From Byssochlamys sp. IMV 00236 (lineage: Eukaryota > Ascomycota > Eurotiomycetes > Eurotiales > Thermoascaceae), in the NCBI GenBank assembly GCA_001931875.2, contig MSJH02000657.1, positions 124,001-188,000 of the forward strand: DNA of 64,000 bases. Direction: 5' to 3'. Position 1 is the stretch's first letter. The number at the start of each line of letters is the position of its first letter. Position numbers and translations under genes: made by a program. The notes below the pieces were generated by a model, which did no database searches, had not been told where the DNA came from, and saw only the letters and a program-made list of their open reading frames with translations. Below are positions 33,902-45,086 of this stretch, in pieces.

Positions 33902-34693
33902 TTACTCCTTTGCTTCCGCCTCCGACTTCTTGGGCGACGCAGCTTCCTTTTTCTCCTTTAGTTCCATTCGCTCCATCCGCTTAATAGCATCTTCGAGCTC
34001 ATCTATACCATTCTTTCGGAACTGCGTCACCTTCTTCACGTTGAGAGCCGTCAATTCGTTCAGGGTCTCGAAACCTTGCGATCGCTGGCGCGCCACCGTC
34101 TTCGCGGTCATGGCGAATCGAATGTCCTTGGGGCCGTCTACTAGCTCGAGGATCGCACTGGGAGCCTGGTCATCCTTCTTGGGCTCAACGCGGAGAACGC
34201 GCGTGTATCCACCGGGTCGGTCGGCGTAGCGTTCACGGAGAGGTCCGAAGAGTTTGGGGAGAAGCTCATGGGGGGTCTGTTTGATATGCTGGTCAGTAGG
34301 TGTTCTGCAGCTTACTCGTGAGGATGGTGATGGATCGACGAAAAGAATAGAGTCCATGGGATCTTCGAGGAGTAGAGATATACACCAAATATCTGGGTCC
34401 ATCTCATGCAGGTTATATCCCGCCAGCCTTTTGCGTCTAGTATACCGCAGGAGGGACCGGTGGACGAATATACGTACATAGAAGATCTGCAATGCCCGTC
34501 TCCTGCTCGATTCCGTGTTCTTCTTGCCCAATGTGATCAGCTTCTCAGCAAGTCGCTGTGCTTCCTTCGCCTTCGGCCATGTTGTCGTGATGGATTCGTG
34601 CTGAAACAGTGACGTGACCAGGTTGCGCAGCAAGGCCTGCCTGTGCGATGACTTCCGGCTAAGATGACGATATTTGGTCGCACCGCCCGCCAT
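33902..34693 (-). CDS. mrpl8: Mitochondrial ribosomal protein bL17m
   Basis: Large-subunit mitoribosomal protein of the L17 family. Exons 34693-34478 and 34276-33902 give 196 aa. L17 motifs: KYRHLSRKSSHRQALLRNLV, SLFQHESITTTWPKAKEAQRLAEKLITLGKK, then LLPKLFGPLRERYADRPGGYTRVLR. The C-terminus is a Lys/Glu-rich helix. The 201-nt intron (34277-34477, GTACGT...AACAG) is a multiple of 3 and has no in-frame stop, so the unspliced message would read as a 263-aa protein. The spliced junction QIFY-TPHELLPKLF restores the family sequence, so I prefer the spliced model. It is divergent with Mic12. Confidence 0.9.
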   Translation of the reverse strand: MAGGATKYRHLSRKSSHRQALLRNLVTSLFQHESITTTWPKAKEAQRLAEKLITLGKKNTESSRRRALQIFYVRIFVHRSLLRYTRRKRLAGYNLHEMDPDIWCISLLLEDPMDSILFVDPSPSSRVSCRTPTDQHIKQTPHELLPKLFGPLRERYADRPGGYTRVLRVEPKKDDQAPSAILELVDGPKDIRFAMTAKTVARQRSQGFETLNELTALNVKKVTQFRKNGIDELEDAIKRMERMELKEKKEAASPKKSEAEAKE

Positions 34694-35320
34694 CTTGAAT
34701 GATTATGTTCTGGTTGGAGGAAGATTAAAGGATGGGAGTATCGGTAAAAACGGGTTCCTGGGGTGAGAGCAAGGTCGAATCGCGCTGGCTGGAAGCACGA
34801 CGGTTCCGCAGCAAGGGAATAGAAGTGAACAATTGACCCCTCGATGGCGGAGCCGGAAGAAGAAGAACGGTCTTGTTCGCGTTGAGAAGAAGGCTGAATT
34901 GTTCTTGGACTCCTTTGGTCTCCGATCAGAAGATTCGATCCTGAGGTTTCCGCCGCAGCCAATCGGAGAGCTGGCCTGGGGCCTCCGATCGTCCACTGCG
35001 GACTTGGAGGGCAGAAACATCTCATCCTCACTTCGTCCAGTTCCACGCAGTGTCTTGCGCTTGATCTAGAAGCGAATTACCAGAGCGTTCTGGTCTCTGG
35101 AAGCCCAGAACGGCTCCCTGTGTTCAGTTCAAGCCAAACACCCGTCTCTTAACAATATCCTTTCGTCCTGCCCAGACAAGACAAGGACTGCAGTACAAAC
35201 AGGCTGAATCACCCCACCAGCTCCGCATAGCCATTGCATTATCCTGTGTCTCTTTGACTGCGCTGTGTTTCCATACAATAAGTCTACATACTTACTCCTA
35301 GAGGAGTATTCCTGAGCAGC
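34694..35320. promoter_or_regulatory. Divergent promoter, bL17m / Mic12
   Basis: 627 bp between the starts of two genes for mitochondrial proteins, suggesting joint control. The plus strand is GC-rich near 34830-35040 and C/T-rich near 35150-35290. Confidence 0.5.
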
Positions 35321-35772
35321 ATGGGTTTCCTGGCAGGATTTGTATGTTTCAAGTCATCCAATTGCTATCATACTGCAAATGTTTGTTGTCACGAGACCAA
35401 GATGGATTGATTCTTTGACGCATATAGTTTGGCGGGTTCGCTCTCACTACCTCCGTTCTCTATCTCTCAGTTCAAGTCCACCGTTCAAATCGCCTCGAGC
35501 AGCAAAGAGCGATCAGGGAGCAGACTGAAATCCTCAATACGCTTGCTTCTCCGGCCGGCGCATACTACCGTCGATTCGCTCCCGAAGTGCCAGAACGGAA
35601 GCCACGCGACTTCGAGACAGAAAGAGCGGGAACAAAGGCGCTGCTAAAGGAGAAATGGAACCGCGAGGTGGAAGCATTGGCTAGGAAGGCGTACGAAGTG
35701 CGTTGGGAAGATATGAGAGAGACAGCCGTGGAAGGTTTCAAGGCCGTTTCGCGACTGGTTAAGAGGGAGTAA
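35321..35772 (+). CDS. mic12: MICOS subunit Mic12 (Aim5 family)
   Basis: Small inner-membrane subunit of the mitochondrial MICOS complex, which shapes cristae junctions. Exon 1 (35321-35341) encodes only MGFLAGF and exon 2 (35428-35772) the rest, giving 121 aa. The protein has an N-terminal membrane segment (GFLAGFFGGFALTTSVLYLSV), then QVHRSNRLEQQRAIREQTEIL and a C-terminal helix (KEKWNREVEALARKAYEVRW) ending KAVSRLVKRE. This is the Mic12/Aim5 layout. The family call rests on remembered layout. Confidence 0.82.
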
Positions 35773-36396
35773 ACAAGTGCAGATGGATGATTTGCATGGA
35801 TACCATTCCCATGTCATGGGATCCGTACGCCCCGGATTTTTCGAGCGATTTGTTGATGTTGCATTCCTTTATACCCATTTTATTACTGTATATATGGTGT
35901 GACGGAGTTGGGATATCGGTTCTTCGCACGCCTGTTGTGGATCATAGTATACAACCCTTCAACTCTCTTCATGCTATTTTTGTCTAATGACCAACTCCGC
36001 TATACGACCTGATTGATGTCAATGGGTATATGAGATATATGTGTGGAGTCTGGACAATAATGTCATACTGTTGATGCGGAGCTTGGCCGGGACCTTATAA
36101 GCAGGTAGCATGGAGCTTTTCGATCGCCCATGTGGAAGAGAAGTCGGTATGTTCTGCGCACCACCAGGCAGGGATCGAGTTATTCCCAGGATAGCGGCCA
36201 TCATTCGCGCATGTTTGTCATAAGCGCCGTATTGTGTAGGGGGTGATTCGTCTCCTTTGAGATGGTAATATGAGACTCGGACCGAGGGAGGGATGTAAGT
36301 CTCCCCTTGCACACCATCGTGCTCTCGAATCCACGGTATTCGCGTTTGCAGCGAATAAATGTTGAAAGTTCCTGAACGTAGGTACCGCTTTCACCT
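35773..36396. other. 3' intergenic region between convergent genes
   Basis: 624 bp between Mic12 (+) and the coiled-coil gene (-). No supported gene. Confidence 0.45.
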
Positions 36397-37179
36397 TCAT
36401 CTGGTGGTACTTGACGTGCCACTCGTATCTACGCTTTCGCTTTCACTCCAGATGTCCTTGCTTTCTCTTTCAACAGCACGCATTGCATCAGCGACCTCCT
36501 CGAGTTTAGCAACGACATCTAGCACCCCACTCTTGACACGGTCGAAGTATCTGTCATTGGCTTCACGCCTCTCACGCGCAAGGAGAAGATCATTCTCTGT
36601 CTCTTCCTCGAGAGCTTTGTGTGAGCTAGACTCGCCTCCTGGCCGTTCTGCTGTTCCCCCAGGGGCTGAACCTCCTTTTTTGGCGGACTGCTGATGTGGC
36701 TCCTCGGTACCTTTGGCAGCATCAACGACTTCATCAGCTTCACTTCGGGCCCATGCTTGAGCCAGTCGCAACTGCTTCTCGCGCAGCTCATCCAGGGCTT
36801 TGGCATGTTTCTCCCCAAAGACGTGTTCACCGCTCATCGCGCTGAGTTCCACTTCAGCAAGGGTGTTTTGCATCTCCTGCCATATTGCCTCTGAACGGTC
36901 TACTTCACCTTGAGAATGAGAGCGTGAGATAAATGGTGAGAGCAATGTCTGGCCTTCCAAAGGTCCTGAGCGTTGTCGAGATGAGCGCGTGCGAAACAGA
37001 GGCGGTGACGGAACACCTCCCGGAGTAGTAGCCGCAGAACCTCCATGAGTACTAGCAAGACGTCCAGAAGGAAGAGAAATATTAGAAGCATTATGCGACG
37101 GAGGCCCTTGAAATAGAGACGGAGGGGGCAGACGCTGGGAGCTTGTATGCCTAAGCGGCTCCATTTTAGACGAGGACAT
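36397..37179 (-). CDS. Hypothetical coiled-coil protein
   Basis: Single exon of 260 aa; I do not recognise the family. The N-terminal 85 residues are Ser/Pro-rich and probably disordered (SSQRLPPPSLFQGPPSH, TTPGGVPSPPLFRTRSSRQR). Two helical, charged segments follow: SEAIWQEMQNTLAEVELSA...FGEKHAKALDELREKQLRLAQAWARSE and, near the C-terminus, NDLLLARERREANDRYFDRV, then LDVVAKLEEVADAMRAVERES, which have heptad character. The divergent neighbour is uS12. It could be a structural adaptor; no catalytic motif is seen. Confidence 0.75.
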   Translation of the reverse strand: MSSSKMEPLRHTSSQRLPPPSLFQGPPSHNASNISLPSGRLASTHGGSAATTPGGVPSPPLFRTRSSRQRSGPLEGQTLLSPFISRSHSQGEVDRSEAIWQEMQNTLAEVELSAMSGEHVFGEKHAKALDELREKQLRLAQAWARSEADEVVDAAKGTEEPHQQSAKKGGSAPGGTAERPGGESSSHKALEEETENDLLLARERREANDRYFDRVKSGVLDVVAKLEEVADAMRAVERESKDIWSESESVDTSGTSSTTR

Positions 37180-37729
37180 CTTGGAGAGTTACAGCAAAGG
37201 TATCTCGCTGAAAGACAGGAACTTGTTTTACATAGGAAAGGAGCAGATGGCACAGTTGACCAAAGCTATTATCGATCAATGGGAGTATGCATATAATAGA
37301 TTCCATAACAAGTCCGTAGTTATGGTTGTTCCTATGGAGCGGACTAGTATGGGGGCTCGGTCCCGCCGACGTTTCTCCGATCCGGGCGGAGGTCTCGCTT
37401 AGCGTCGTTAGGGCGAGCACGCACACCAATTTTCGACCTCCCGATTTTGGCGAGACGTCGGCCGTGAAAGTTGTGAACGACTTCGCCCTCGACAATCAAC
37501 CGTCAACCTTTAGGTCTTTCAAGTCGGTACGTCTTCCTGACCCTGCACCATATTCATTGAGATTCCCAGATCGTGCATCGATCTGGAATTATCAACGGAT
37601 TCCCTACCTCCCGAATCAACCCCGCAGATACCCTTCAATTCGCACCTATCCCACCGTGTGACAGCAAGACATCTAACATCTTCTCTCTCGATCTCACAGT
37701 AACCGTCCAACGAAAGCAATACCGCCAAG
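37180..37729. promoter_or_regulatory. Divergent promoter, coiled-coil gene / uS12
   Basis: 550 bp. The last 60 bp before 37730 is C/T-rich (CATCTTCTCTCTCGATCTCACAG), consistent with a ribosomal protein leader. Confidence 0.5.
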
Positions 37730-38357
37730 ATGGGTAAGGGAAAGCCTAGAGGTTTGAACGCCGCCCGCAAGCTCCGCAACCACCGCCGTGAGGAGCGATG
37801 GGCCGATCTGTCCTTCAAGAAGCGTCTCCTCGGAACCGCCTACAAGTCCTCTCCCTTCGGTGGTTCTTCCCACGCCAAGGGTATCGTCCTTGAGAAGGTC
37901 GGAGTCGAGGCCAAGCAGCCCAACTCTGCCATCCGAAAGTGTGTCAAGGTTCAGCTCATCAAGAACGGAAAGAAGGTCACTGCTTTCGGTGGGTTACCTG
38001 CTCCCTTTATCTTCTCTGGAATATTTGTCGAGATCGACTCGAGGCCATGTGCTGGATTACTGGATAATAGAAAGAGCATGGGACTGGTCCTTTATGACCA
38101 GCGGATGAATTGGCTGCGGGGGAATCTCTCAATACGCATAAAAAAAACCAGTTATGCTAACTTGATAATGCTTTTTAGTTCCCAACGACGGTTGTCTGAA
38201 CTTCGTCGACGAGAACGACGAGGTCCTCCTCGCCGGTTTCGGTCGTAAGGGCAAGGCCAAGGGTGATATTCCCGGTGTCCGTTTCAAGGTCGTCAAGGTT
38301 TCCGGTGTCGGTCTGTCCGCTCTCTGGAAGGAGAAGAAGGAGAAGCCCCGCTCTTAA
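37730..38357 (+). CDS. rps23: 40S ribosomal protein uS12 (Rps23)
   Basis: Decoding-centre protein of the 40S subunit. Exons 37730-37988 and 38179-38357 give 145 aa, the standard length. Diagnostic blocks: [42 protein letters not shown] (contains the conserved QPNSA loop with the hydroxylated Pro), [20 protein letters not shown] and [20 protein letters not shown], ending KKEKPRS. The intron (190 nt) is long for this window. Codon use is strongly C-ending, as in highly expressed genes. Confidence 0.97.
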
Positions 38358-38914
38358 ATAACGAAACAAAAAGGGGAAAAAAGGGGGTGTGGGAATCTTC
38401 TTCTTCAAAGAAAGCAACGGAAGGAGATGGTTTTTTTCTCGGGAGCATCACAGTCACTGGGATATGTTATGTTATCTGTAACTCTGGTCTGGATCAGGCG
38501 GATTATGGTTCAGGACGGATGACATGCGATGCGACTTGCAAATACTACGAATTGATTCACTGCGCAAGAAAACCTTCAAAGATGGCGTCATGAATACAAA
38601 TTTTTTCCTATCTCTTTCTCTCTCCATGAGAGGGGGTCAGAGGATCTCTTCGAGATAAAAAAATGAAGGATGTTCTGACCAGTCTTTTCCGGAAAATAAT
38701 CCTTCTAGAAAGCGTAATGTGCCTGTGATCTATTCTAAGATAGCCAGTGGCCCCAAACCCAAGATCTATAAGCACTCCCCAGACCTACTTCGTTAAATTC
38801 TAATAGATTATGGCCTACAATCGAACGTGCGGGTTATCTATAATGATTGCCCTGGGTATCATTATTTTCATTTTGTTCCTTCCATATTTTCTCATCTAGT
38901 GTAAGAGTCATAAT
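38358..38914. other. 3' intergenic region between convergent genes
   Basis: 557 bp between uS12 (+) and GCD7 (-), T-rich and stop-rich. No gene. Confidence 0.5.
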
Positions 38915-40397
38915 CTAGAAGTTGATATCCTCCTTCCGGTAGTGGTCCGAGACGATACGGTACAGATATGACGGCGCATGACCTCCCCTAGAAGCTATTG
39001 TCAGTCCAATGCCATATAAGGGAGCAGAAATGAGAAAAGAATGCGTGTACTCACAAGTTAGTAATGTAAAGATCAACCAGCTCTGCTGGAACATAGTCAT
39101 AGAGTGGGTTCTCAACGTCGATCTTGTCCACCAGATCACCGTCTTCGTAACCGAGTACTTTGCTCGCGTCACCGTATTCGATCAGCGCCTCGTAGTCGAA
39201 GGGATACACTGGGCTCAGTTTGTAAACGCCGCTGACCACGACGACCGGGGTCTGGTGGACTTTGGCTGCCCGAGCAATGACTCGAGTGCCAGCGGCCGCG
39301 ACCAGTCCGCCGTTGGCCAGGACCGAGTGTGTGCCCAGAATCACCTTGTTGACCCGGGACATAAGCGCAAATACGGCGGAGTCGGGGATCAGGATGACCG
39401 TGATACCCATGGCAATCAAAGGCTTCTGGAATGACTCGACGCTCATGCTCTCTTCGTCGCCGTAGGTTGTTCCGCTTACAGTAGCGTGCGTCGCCTCGTG
39501 GTTGTTAGGATAGGACTCTGCATGGATGACGGTGAATTTCCGCTTAGCAGCGGCCTTCATCAGGAATTTTTGGACGGTCGACGAGGACGTGTGGGTGAGG
39601 ATGATTTCATTCGAGTGGATATGCTCCAAGGCGTAACCGGCGATCTGGTCATCAACTTGACCTAACTCATCGATGATCTCACCAATTCCGTCAATGACTT
39701 CTGCGCGGATATCCTTGCTTGGAGCGTGACCAGGGAATCGACCCAACGGCGAACCAGGCATTGCAGGGGAGCCCGGTTGAGAGGAGTCCGTATCGGGATG
39801 TGACAGGAGACTGAACATGGATATCGGGGCCGGAGTGGGCGCAAAGGAATTGAAAGGTGGGCGAGAGGAGGATCTCTCTGAGCCTTCGTGCCGGACGGAC
39901 AGATGGTCGTGAATGCCCAAACCAGCTTCAAAATCCTTGTTCGACTGGGGCGGAGTGTGTGGTCGACTGTCTGAACCGGCGTCACTAGACAAGGAAAACT
40001 CCGCATCTCGTTCGTCCTCCGCTTCGTCTCTGATGAGGCCTAGGATCCGTCTCACAATATTACCAACGACCATCTCCCTGGGTTGGGCGGCTATCAGCCG
40101 TCTCCCCACACTCTGCACCCGCTCAATTAATTTTGCAGCATCTGTTGTCCGGTAAAAAGAGACGACGCGGAGGAGAAGGTAAGCGGTCGCAATGGCGCAT
40201 GATCGTGAATGACGGATCTGTCTCCGTTTGAGAAGTCTGTCGCGGTCAGTAAAGTCAGCAGCCATCGCAGCAACGAGGACAGTATTGTTGGAGACATACG
40301 ATATGAGGTTGTCGATGGATGTGTCAATCGGGTTCGTCTTCAGAGACTTGAGAAACGACGACAGGCCCGGGGTCAAGGCCACCGATGTGGACGGCAT
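38915..40397 (-). CDS. gcd7: eIF2B beta subunit (Gcd7)
   Basis: Regulatory subunit of the eIF2B guanine-nucleotide exchange factor that recharges eIF2 with GTP and senses eIF2-alpha phosphorylation. Exons 40397-39055 and 38987-38915, 471 aa. The C-terminal Rossmann-like domain has NEIILTHTSSSTVQKFLMKA, KFTVIHAESYPNNHEATHA, IPDSAVFALMSRVNKVILG, THSVLANGGLVAAAGTRVIA and, across the intron, VDLYITNLGGHAPSYLYRI, which favours beta over alpha or delta. An insertion of about 80 residues (Pro/Ser-rich, about 39990-39740) between helical and catalytic-like halves is a fungal feature. It is divergent with NEM1. Confidence 0.92.
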
Positions 40398-41125
40398 CTT
40401 GGATGTCAGACACTATATCTCCTCCCCAGATCCTATCGTATCCCTCTAGTGGTTGTGAGATGAGCGTGGAGCAAGGGCGGAGCCAAGCGGTGGTGTGCGG
40501 ACGAACGATGTGCCCCTCTTGATGTCAGGACTCAAGACCGTCCGCGTTTCAGTACCGGCCGTTGTCGGGGGGAGAAGAAGAGCTGGACTGGACCCGGAGA
40601 TCCAGTGAGGCCAGAGCTGATGGTAATTCACGCGAGCACCGTGGACTGACTGCGGCGGTGGTTGAAACAGCACAGAGCCGGTGGTTTGCTGCCGGTTATG
40701 TTAGTGAGCGAAGTTCAGAGAAAAAAGGCCAAGCTCGGCCAACGGTTCAACGTAAGCTCAACTCCTCCTTGTTGCTCCCCACACCTCCGTCATCCGTTGA
40801 GTACTTAGCATAGGCGAAAGAAACAGCACTTCCACCACCAGCCACTCGCCCCGTTGTTTCTACTGTACTATCGACTGCCAGATCATCCAGAGCGTTAGTG
40901 TGCTGCATCTTGAGCCCATATACCGGCACGTTTCTAGGGGCAGCGACGTGGCAGCGCGAGCGGTATCGAGGGACGGTCGTCCACTGGCGCATTGAGGTCT
41001 GCAATCGCCCTTCCTCTCTCTCCCCTTCGGCGCTTATCTGCCCTGCGAGCGGCCTTGTTCAATGACTGACAGAATCCCCTCCAGATATCTGCGTCAGGGT
41101 CTGACCCGATGGCCGTTGCTGGAAG
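40398..41125. promoter_or_regulatory. Divergent intergenic region, gcd7 / nem1
   Basis: 728 bp with no supported gene. It should contain both promoters; GC-rich, no TATA box seen. Confidence 0.45.
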
Positions 41126-42744
41126 ATGAATTCACTGAATATACTGTCGTCCCGAGTCATTGGACAGTCCTCATCTACTGGTCCTCCGCGCCATCGCTCT
41201 CGCTCGCAGGACGAGGTGCTCTCAGGCAGTCCGCGCAGTGATTTGGCCAAGACCCGATCGTTTAGCCACCAACAGCTCAATGACTTGGACCTCTTCGAGA
41301 AGGAGCGCGAAGGCAGGTCCGATCAGTTCGAGCCTACCGACGCCGACATCCATACCCTCGATGAGAAATCCCCTCTTCTACAGACGCTCCATAAAGATGT
41401 CACTCTCCCGGTTCACAGTAGACTCCATTTGATTGCTCAGCGACTCTTCGACGCCATTGCGGAAACGATCAAGGTTATACTCTCCACTCTTGCTGCACCT
41501 GGGGTCTATGCTGCGCGATGCTTCCGAGATGATGATGGGCACTACTCTCCCCTCGTCCCCGTGAAGAAGTTAGGACGTGCGATGTCGAGTAACAGTAGTC
41601 CACCGTCAAAAGGAGGGAAGCCGTCGGGGCACGGTAAGGGAAGCAAACGGTCTGAGAAATCTACCCGCCGCGATCCTTCCACCAGGAAGCTCCGAAGTTC
41701 CACATCGCGGGATTCCATGGTCTCAACGACGTCCGACTCTGAAGCGGATCGACGAGGCGATATCAAGACTTCCGGTGGTACAGGGCGCCATGGCAAGACA
41801 AAGGCTCATAATGCAGAACCCGCAGCCGAAGACGGTACTCCTCGACGTTCTATACGGATCAAGCTCCACAACGAAGATGTTCTCAAAAGGCAGAAGCAGC
41901 GACGATCGCAGAGCATAGACTCGAATCAGGACGTTGATAACCCGGGGAATCTTCAGGCCGGTCTCGCAGCGGATATTCTCAAGTCACCGACGTCTCCCTC
42001 CTCTCATAAGATCACCAAGTATCCCCACTCTCCTACTCCTCCCCGTCCGCTGGTCCCTCCGCGTCAGCCTTCGTACACTGCAGGTACACGCGGCTCTAGG
42101 ATTCCACAGAAAACACTGGTGCTTGATTTAGACGAGACGCTTATCCACTCCCTGGCAAAAGGTGGTCGGATGTCAAGCGGCCATATGGTTGAGGTCAAGC
42201 TTGCCACTCCAGTGACTACCGCAGTGACACCCGGTTCAGCGCCCACGACCCTGGGTCCTCAGCATCCCATTCTGTATTATGTCCACAAGCGACCTCATTG
42301 CGATGAGTTTCTCCGCAAGGTCTGCAAGTGGTACAAGCTTGTTATCTTCACGGCTAGCGTTCAGGAGTATGCCGATCCGGTCATCGACTGGCTTGAGCAG
42401 GAGCGGAAGTACTTCCACGCCCGATATTACCGGCAACACTGCACTCTGCGCAATGGGGCGTACATCAAGGATCTCAGTTCTGTAGAACCAGACTTGAGTA
42501 AGGTCATGATCTTAGATAACAGCCCGATGAGCTACATCTTTCACGAAGGTAAGACTCTTCTCGACGGCAGACTCCAAAAGAGAAACTCTAACTCTCTATA
42601 GACAACGCGATCCCGATCGAGGGCTGGATCAACGACCCTACGGATAACGGTCTGCTGCACCTCATTCCCATTCTGGAAGCGCTCCAGTACGTCACCGATG
42701 TACGAGCACTTCTAGCACTGAGAAGGGGTGAGGCTGAATCATGA
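41126..42744 (+). CDS. nem1: Nem1-like CTD/HAD phosphatase
   Basis: Catalytic subunit of the Nem1-Spo7 phosphatase that dephosphorylates lipin (Pah1) at the ER/nuclear envelope. Exons 41126-42548 and 42602-42744, 521 aa. The FCP1-like HAD domain starts at about residue 325: KTLVLDLDETLIHSLAKGG, with the D-x-D-x-T nucleophile at D334/D336/T338. It continues YYVHKRPHCDEFLRKVCKWY, KLVIFTASVQEYADPVIDWL, CTLRNGAYIKDLSSVEPDLS and VMILDNSPMSYIFHEDNAIP. A hydrophobic stretch at about residues 96-125 (LIAQRLFDAIAETIKVILSTLAAPGVYAA) could anchor it. The 200-residue linker is Ser/Lys/Arg-rich. Confidence 0.9.
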
Positions 42745-43846
42745 TCCTGTTCCCATGTATCGAGCACGAGAAAAGATGCGGGTACGAATATTACGGATAT
42801 CATGTCTGTTGCCTTTGTTTTCCCCCTGTTTCTGGTCCTGCCTTGTAAAGAGAAACCCGGCAGATGTCTCCCCGCTCGATGAGTGCATATCGTCATACCC
42901 TTCCGCACAGCCGATTGTATTTTTTTTTCCGTATTTATCTTCTTCTTTTCTTGCCTTGGCTTCCTGACAAGCCCTCTAAACGCATTGTAGTCCTCTTTGA
43001 GTGTTCGTGTCTATGTCTCTAATTCGATTGTTGCCCGTGGCGTTTTCCCGAGCGAACCGGTGTTGTCATAAATATTACCAATTACTCTCGATTGACAAGT
43101 GATGTTCAATAAAACTCGTCTACCATGTTTACTCCTCATTGGCTTGTCCATACAGCCGTTCTTGGTTATTGAGTTCCGTGTCTATTCCGCACTTCTAGTC
43201 CTCAGAAACGAGATACGAGGGACACGTTCCTTCAGGGGTAGAAAAGAAGAACAAAAAAGTGAAGCGGGAAACTTGAAAGAATCATGGTTTCAAACAGATA
43301 TATACCAGTACATATTTAATAGTGTTGAGCGAGTGGTCATTGCTTTATATATCGTTGACAAAAATGCGTACAATTAACATACAATTAATCTATTCCCTAA
43401 AAAAAAAGACAGATGCAAGAACCAATCAGAACATCGCTATTTACTCAGGTAGTCACTCGCCTAGGTAATTTTCTAAAAAATTCTCGATTACAACATTGCC
43501 TCATTGTATATGTTTGCAAAGCATTGGAAACCTTGAAGAAGTTGCATTTCTTATTCTACAAAACGACATGGGAATAGAATAATCTGATATTGATTCCTAA
43601 CTCACGGCAAATGTGGCCTTGGCCAATGTTATTTATAGTTTACAGTATGACAGTCATTTGAAGATGAAGCTTTTTGGTTTGGTTTTATTTTCATTCACTC
43701 GTTCTGAATTTTATGTGCCTGAAATAACCCCCGTGTACACTTTTTTTTTTGGATCCTTGCCCCCTCCTTCCTATTATTGCGTTCCAAGAAGCCTGATGTT
43801 TTTTTTAGGTGGGAATCTAACGCTAGATGTTGATATGTGCAACTAT
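42745..43846. other. 3' intergenic region between convergent genes
   Basis: 1.1 kb, AT-rich from 43050. A plus-strand frame at 43613-44209 overlaps the next gene antisense and shows no family. Nothing supported. Confidence 0.5.
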
Positions 43847-45086
43847 TTACAGACCCTTTGCCTTCTTGGCTTCAGTGATGGACTCCTTCAGAGCCGCAAT
43901 GGCCTTATCGATATCACCCCGGGCAGGGTCAGTGACGCTGACGCCCATGTGGCCGAATCGGATGTACTTGGTGGCAATCTCCTTGTGAAGACCGCCAGCG
44001 AAGACGACACCGCGCTTGGCCAATCCAGGGAGAACATCCGCAGCTGCGATGCCCTCGGGGAGACGGATGGCAGTCATGGCGTGTGCCTGATTCTCGGGCT
44101 TGACGGCCAGCTGGGTGAGACCGAGTTCGGCAACGCTGGCCTTGACACGGTCAGAGGCCTTGGTGTGCACGGCGAAGCGCTCAGCCATGTTTCCAGTGAT
44201 CTGGGATAGAGTGGTGTGCAGAGCGTGGACGAGCTGAGTTGGAGGAGTAGCGAAGTAGGAAGGCTTGAGGGCCTCGTAGTTCTGCATGATGGGTAGCCAG
44301 TTCTTGAGGGAAGCATAGTAGGATCCAGGAGGGCTCTGGCGGGACTGGAAGCGGTTGATGGCACGCTCAGAGAGCATCAGGATGCTCAGACCGGGAGGAC
44401 AGCCGATGGCCTTCTGGCTGGCAGTCAGGACGACGTCCAGGTCCCATTGGTCGAAAGCGATCTCCTCGCATCCGACACTGCACACCCCATCAACGACGAC
44501 CAGCGTCTCCGGGCTGACACGGCGGACAAGCTCAGCAATGGCCTTGATGTCACTCAACACTCCAGTAGAGGTGTCGACGTGCGTGATAGTAATAACCTTG
44601 TATGACTTCTGCTTCAGCGCCTGTTCAATCTCGGAGAGCGATGGTCTCTCGCCAATGGGAGCCTTGAGCTGCGTGACCTGCGCGCCGTAGGTCTCAAGAC
44701 AGGCAGCGAAAGAGTCACCGAAGTAACCGGTGTGGAGGACGAGCGCATCCTGGCCCCTCTCGATCAGGTTCGACGACACGATATCCCATCCCAGAGTACC
44801 ACTACCGGAGATGATCAACGGCTGCGAGGCGGGGTTGCTGGTCTGGAAGAGTTTCCGCAGAAGAGTCAATGACTCTCCAAAGACCTTGACGAAGGCCGGG
44901 CCAACGTGGCTCTCACTGATATAGAAACCAGACAGATCAGTATACCTTTCCCCCCTCGACAACCCAATGGTCAGGAGGGGTGATTCTCAAGACTTACGCA
45001 TAGTGGGACATGGACTGCAGGACCGCATCGTCGAATTCGATGGGTCCTGGGATCAAGAGAGTGGAATGAGGGGCTTGGGATGACAT
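43847..45086 (-). CDS. agx1: Alanine-glyoxylate aminotransferase (Agx1-like)
   Basis: PLP-dependent class-V aminotransferase converting glyoxylate and alanine to glycine and pyruvate. Exons 45086-44998 and 44915-43847 give 385 aa. The protein begins MSSQAPHSTLLIPGPIEFDD, the family start. Landmarks are SGSGTLGWDIVSSNLI, HVDTSTGVLSDIKAIAELVR, VVDGVCSVGCEEIAFDQWDLD, and the PLP lysine in LTASQKAIGCPPG (K198), then GSYYASLKNWLPIMQNYEAL. The C-terminus (RFGHMGVSVTDPARGDIDKAIAALKESI) is typical. No mitochondrial presequence is attached to this ATG. A longer open frame upstream begins with TTG and is not used as start. A TATAAA element lies about 70 bp upstream on the minus strand. Confidence 0.93.

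Noticed and set aside
33902..34693. bL17m as one uninterrupted 263-aa protein
   Set aside because: The middle segment does not belong to L17; a standard intron restores the family sequence. Retention is listed as a finding instead.
43613..44209. 198-aa plus-strand frame overlapping agx1
   Set aside because: Antisense to the agx1 coding region; no family.
44916..44962. Longer open frame at the agx1 second exon (reads to 44962)
   Set aside because: It runs into the intron; the family sequence continues through 44998-45086 by splicing.
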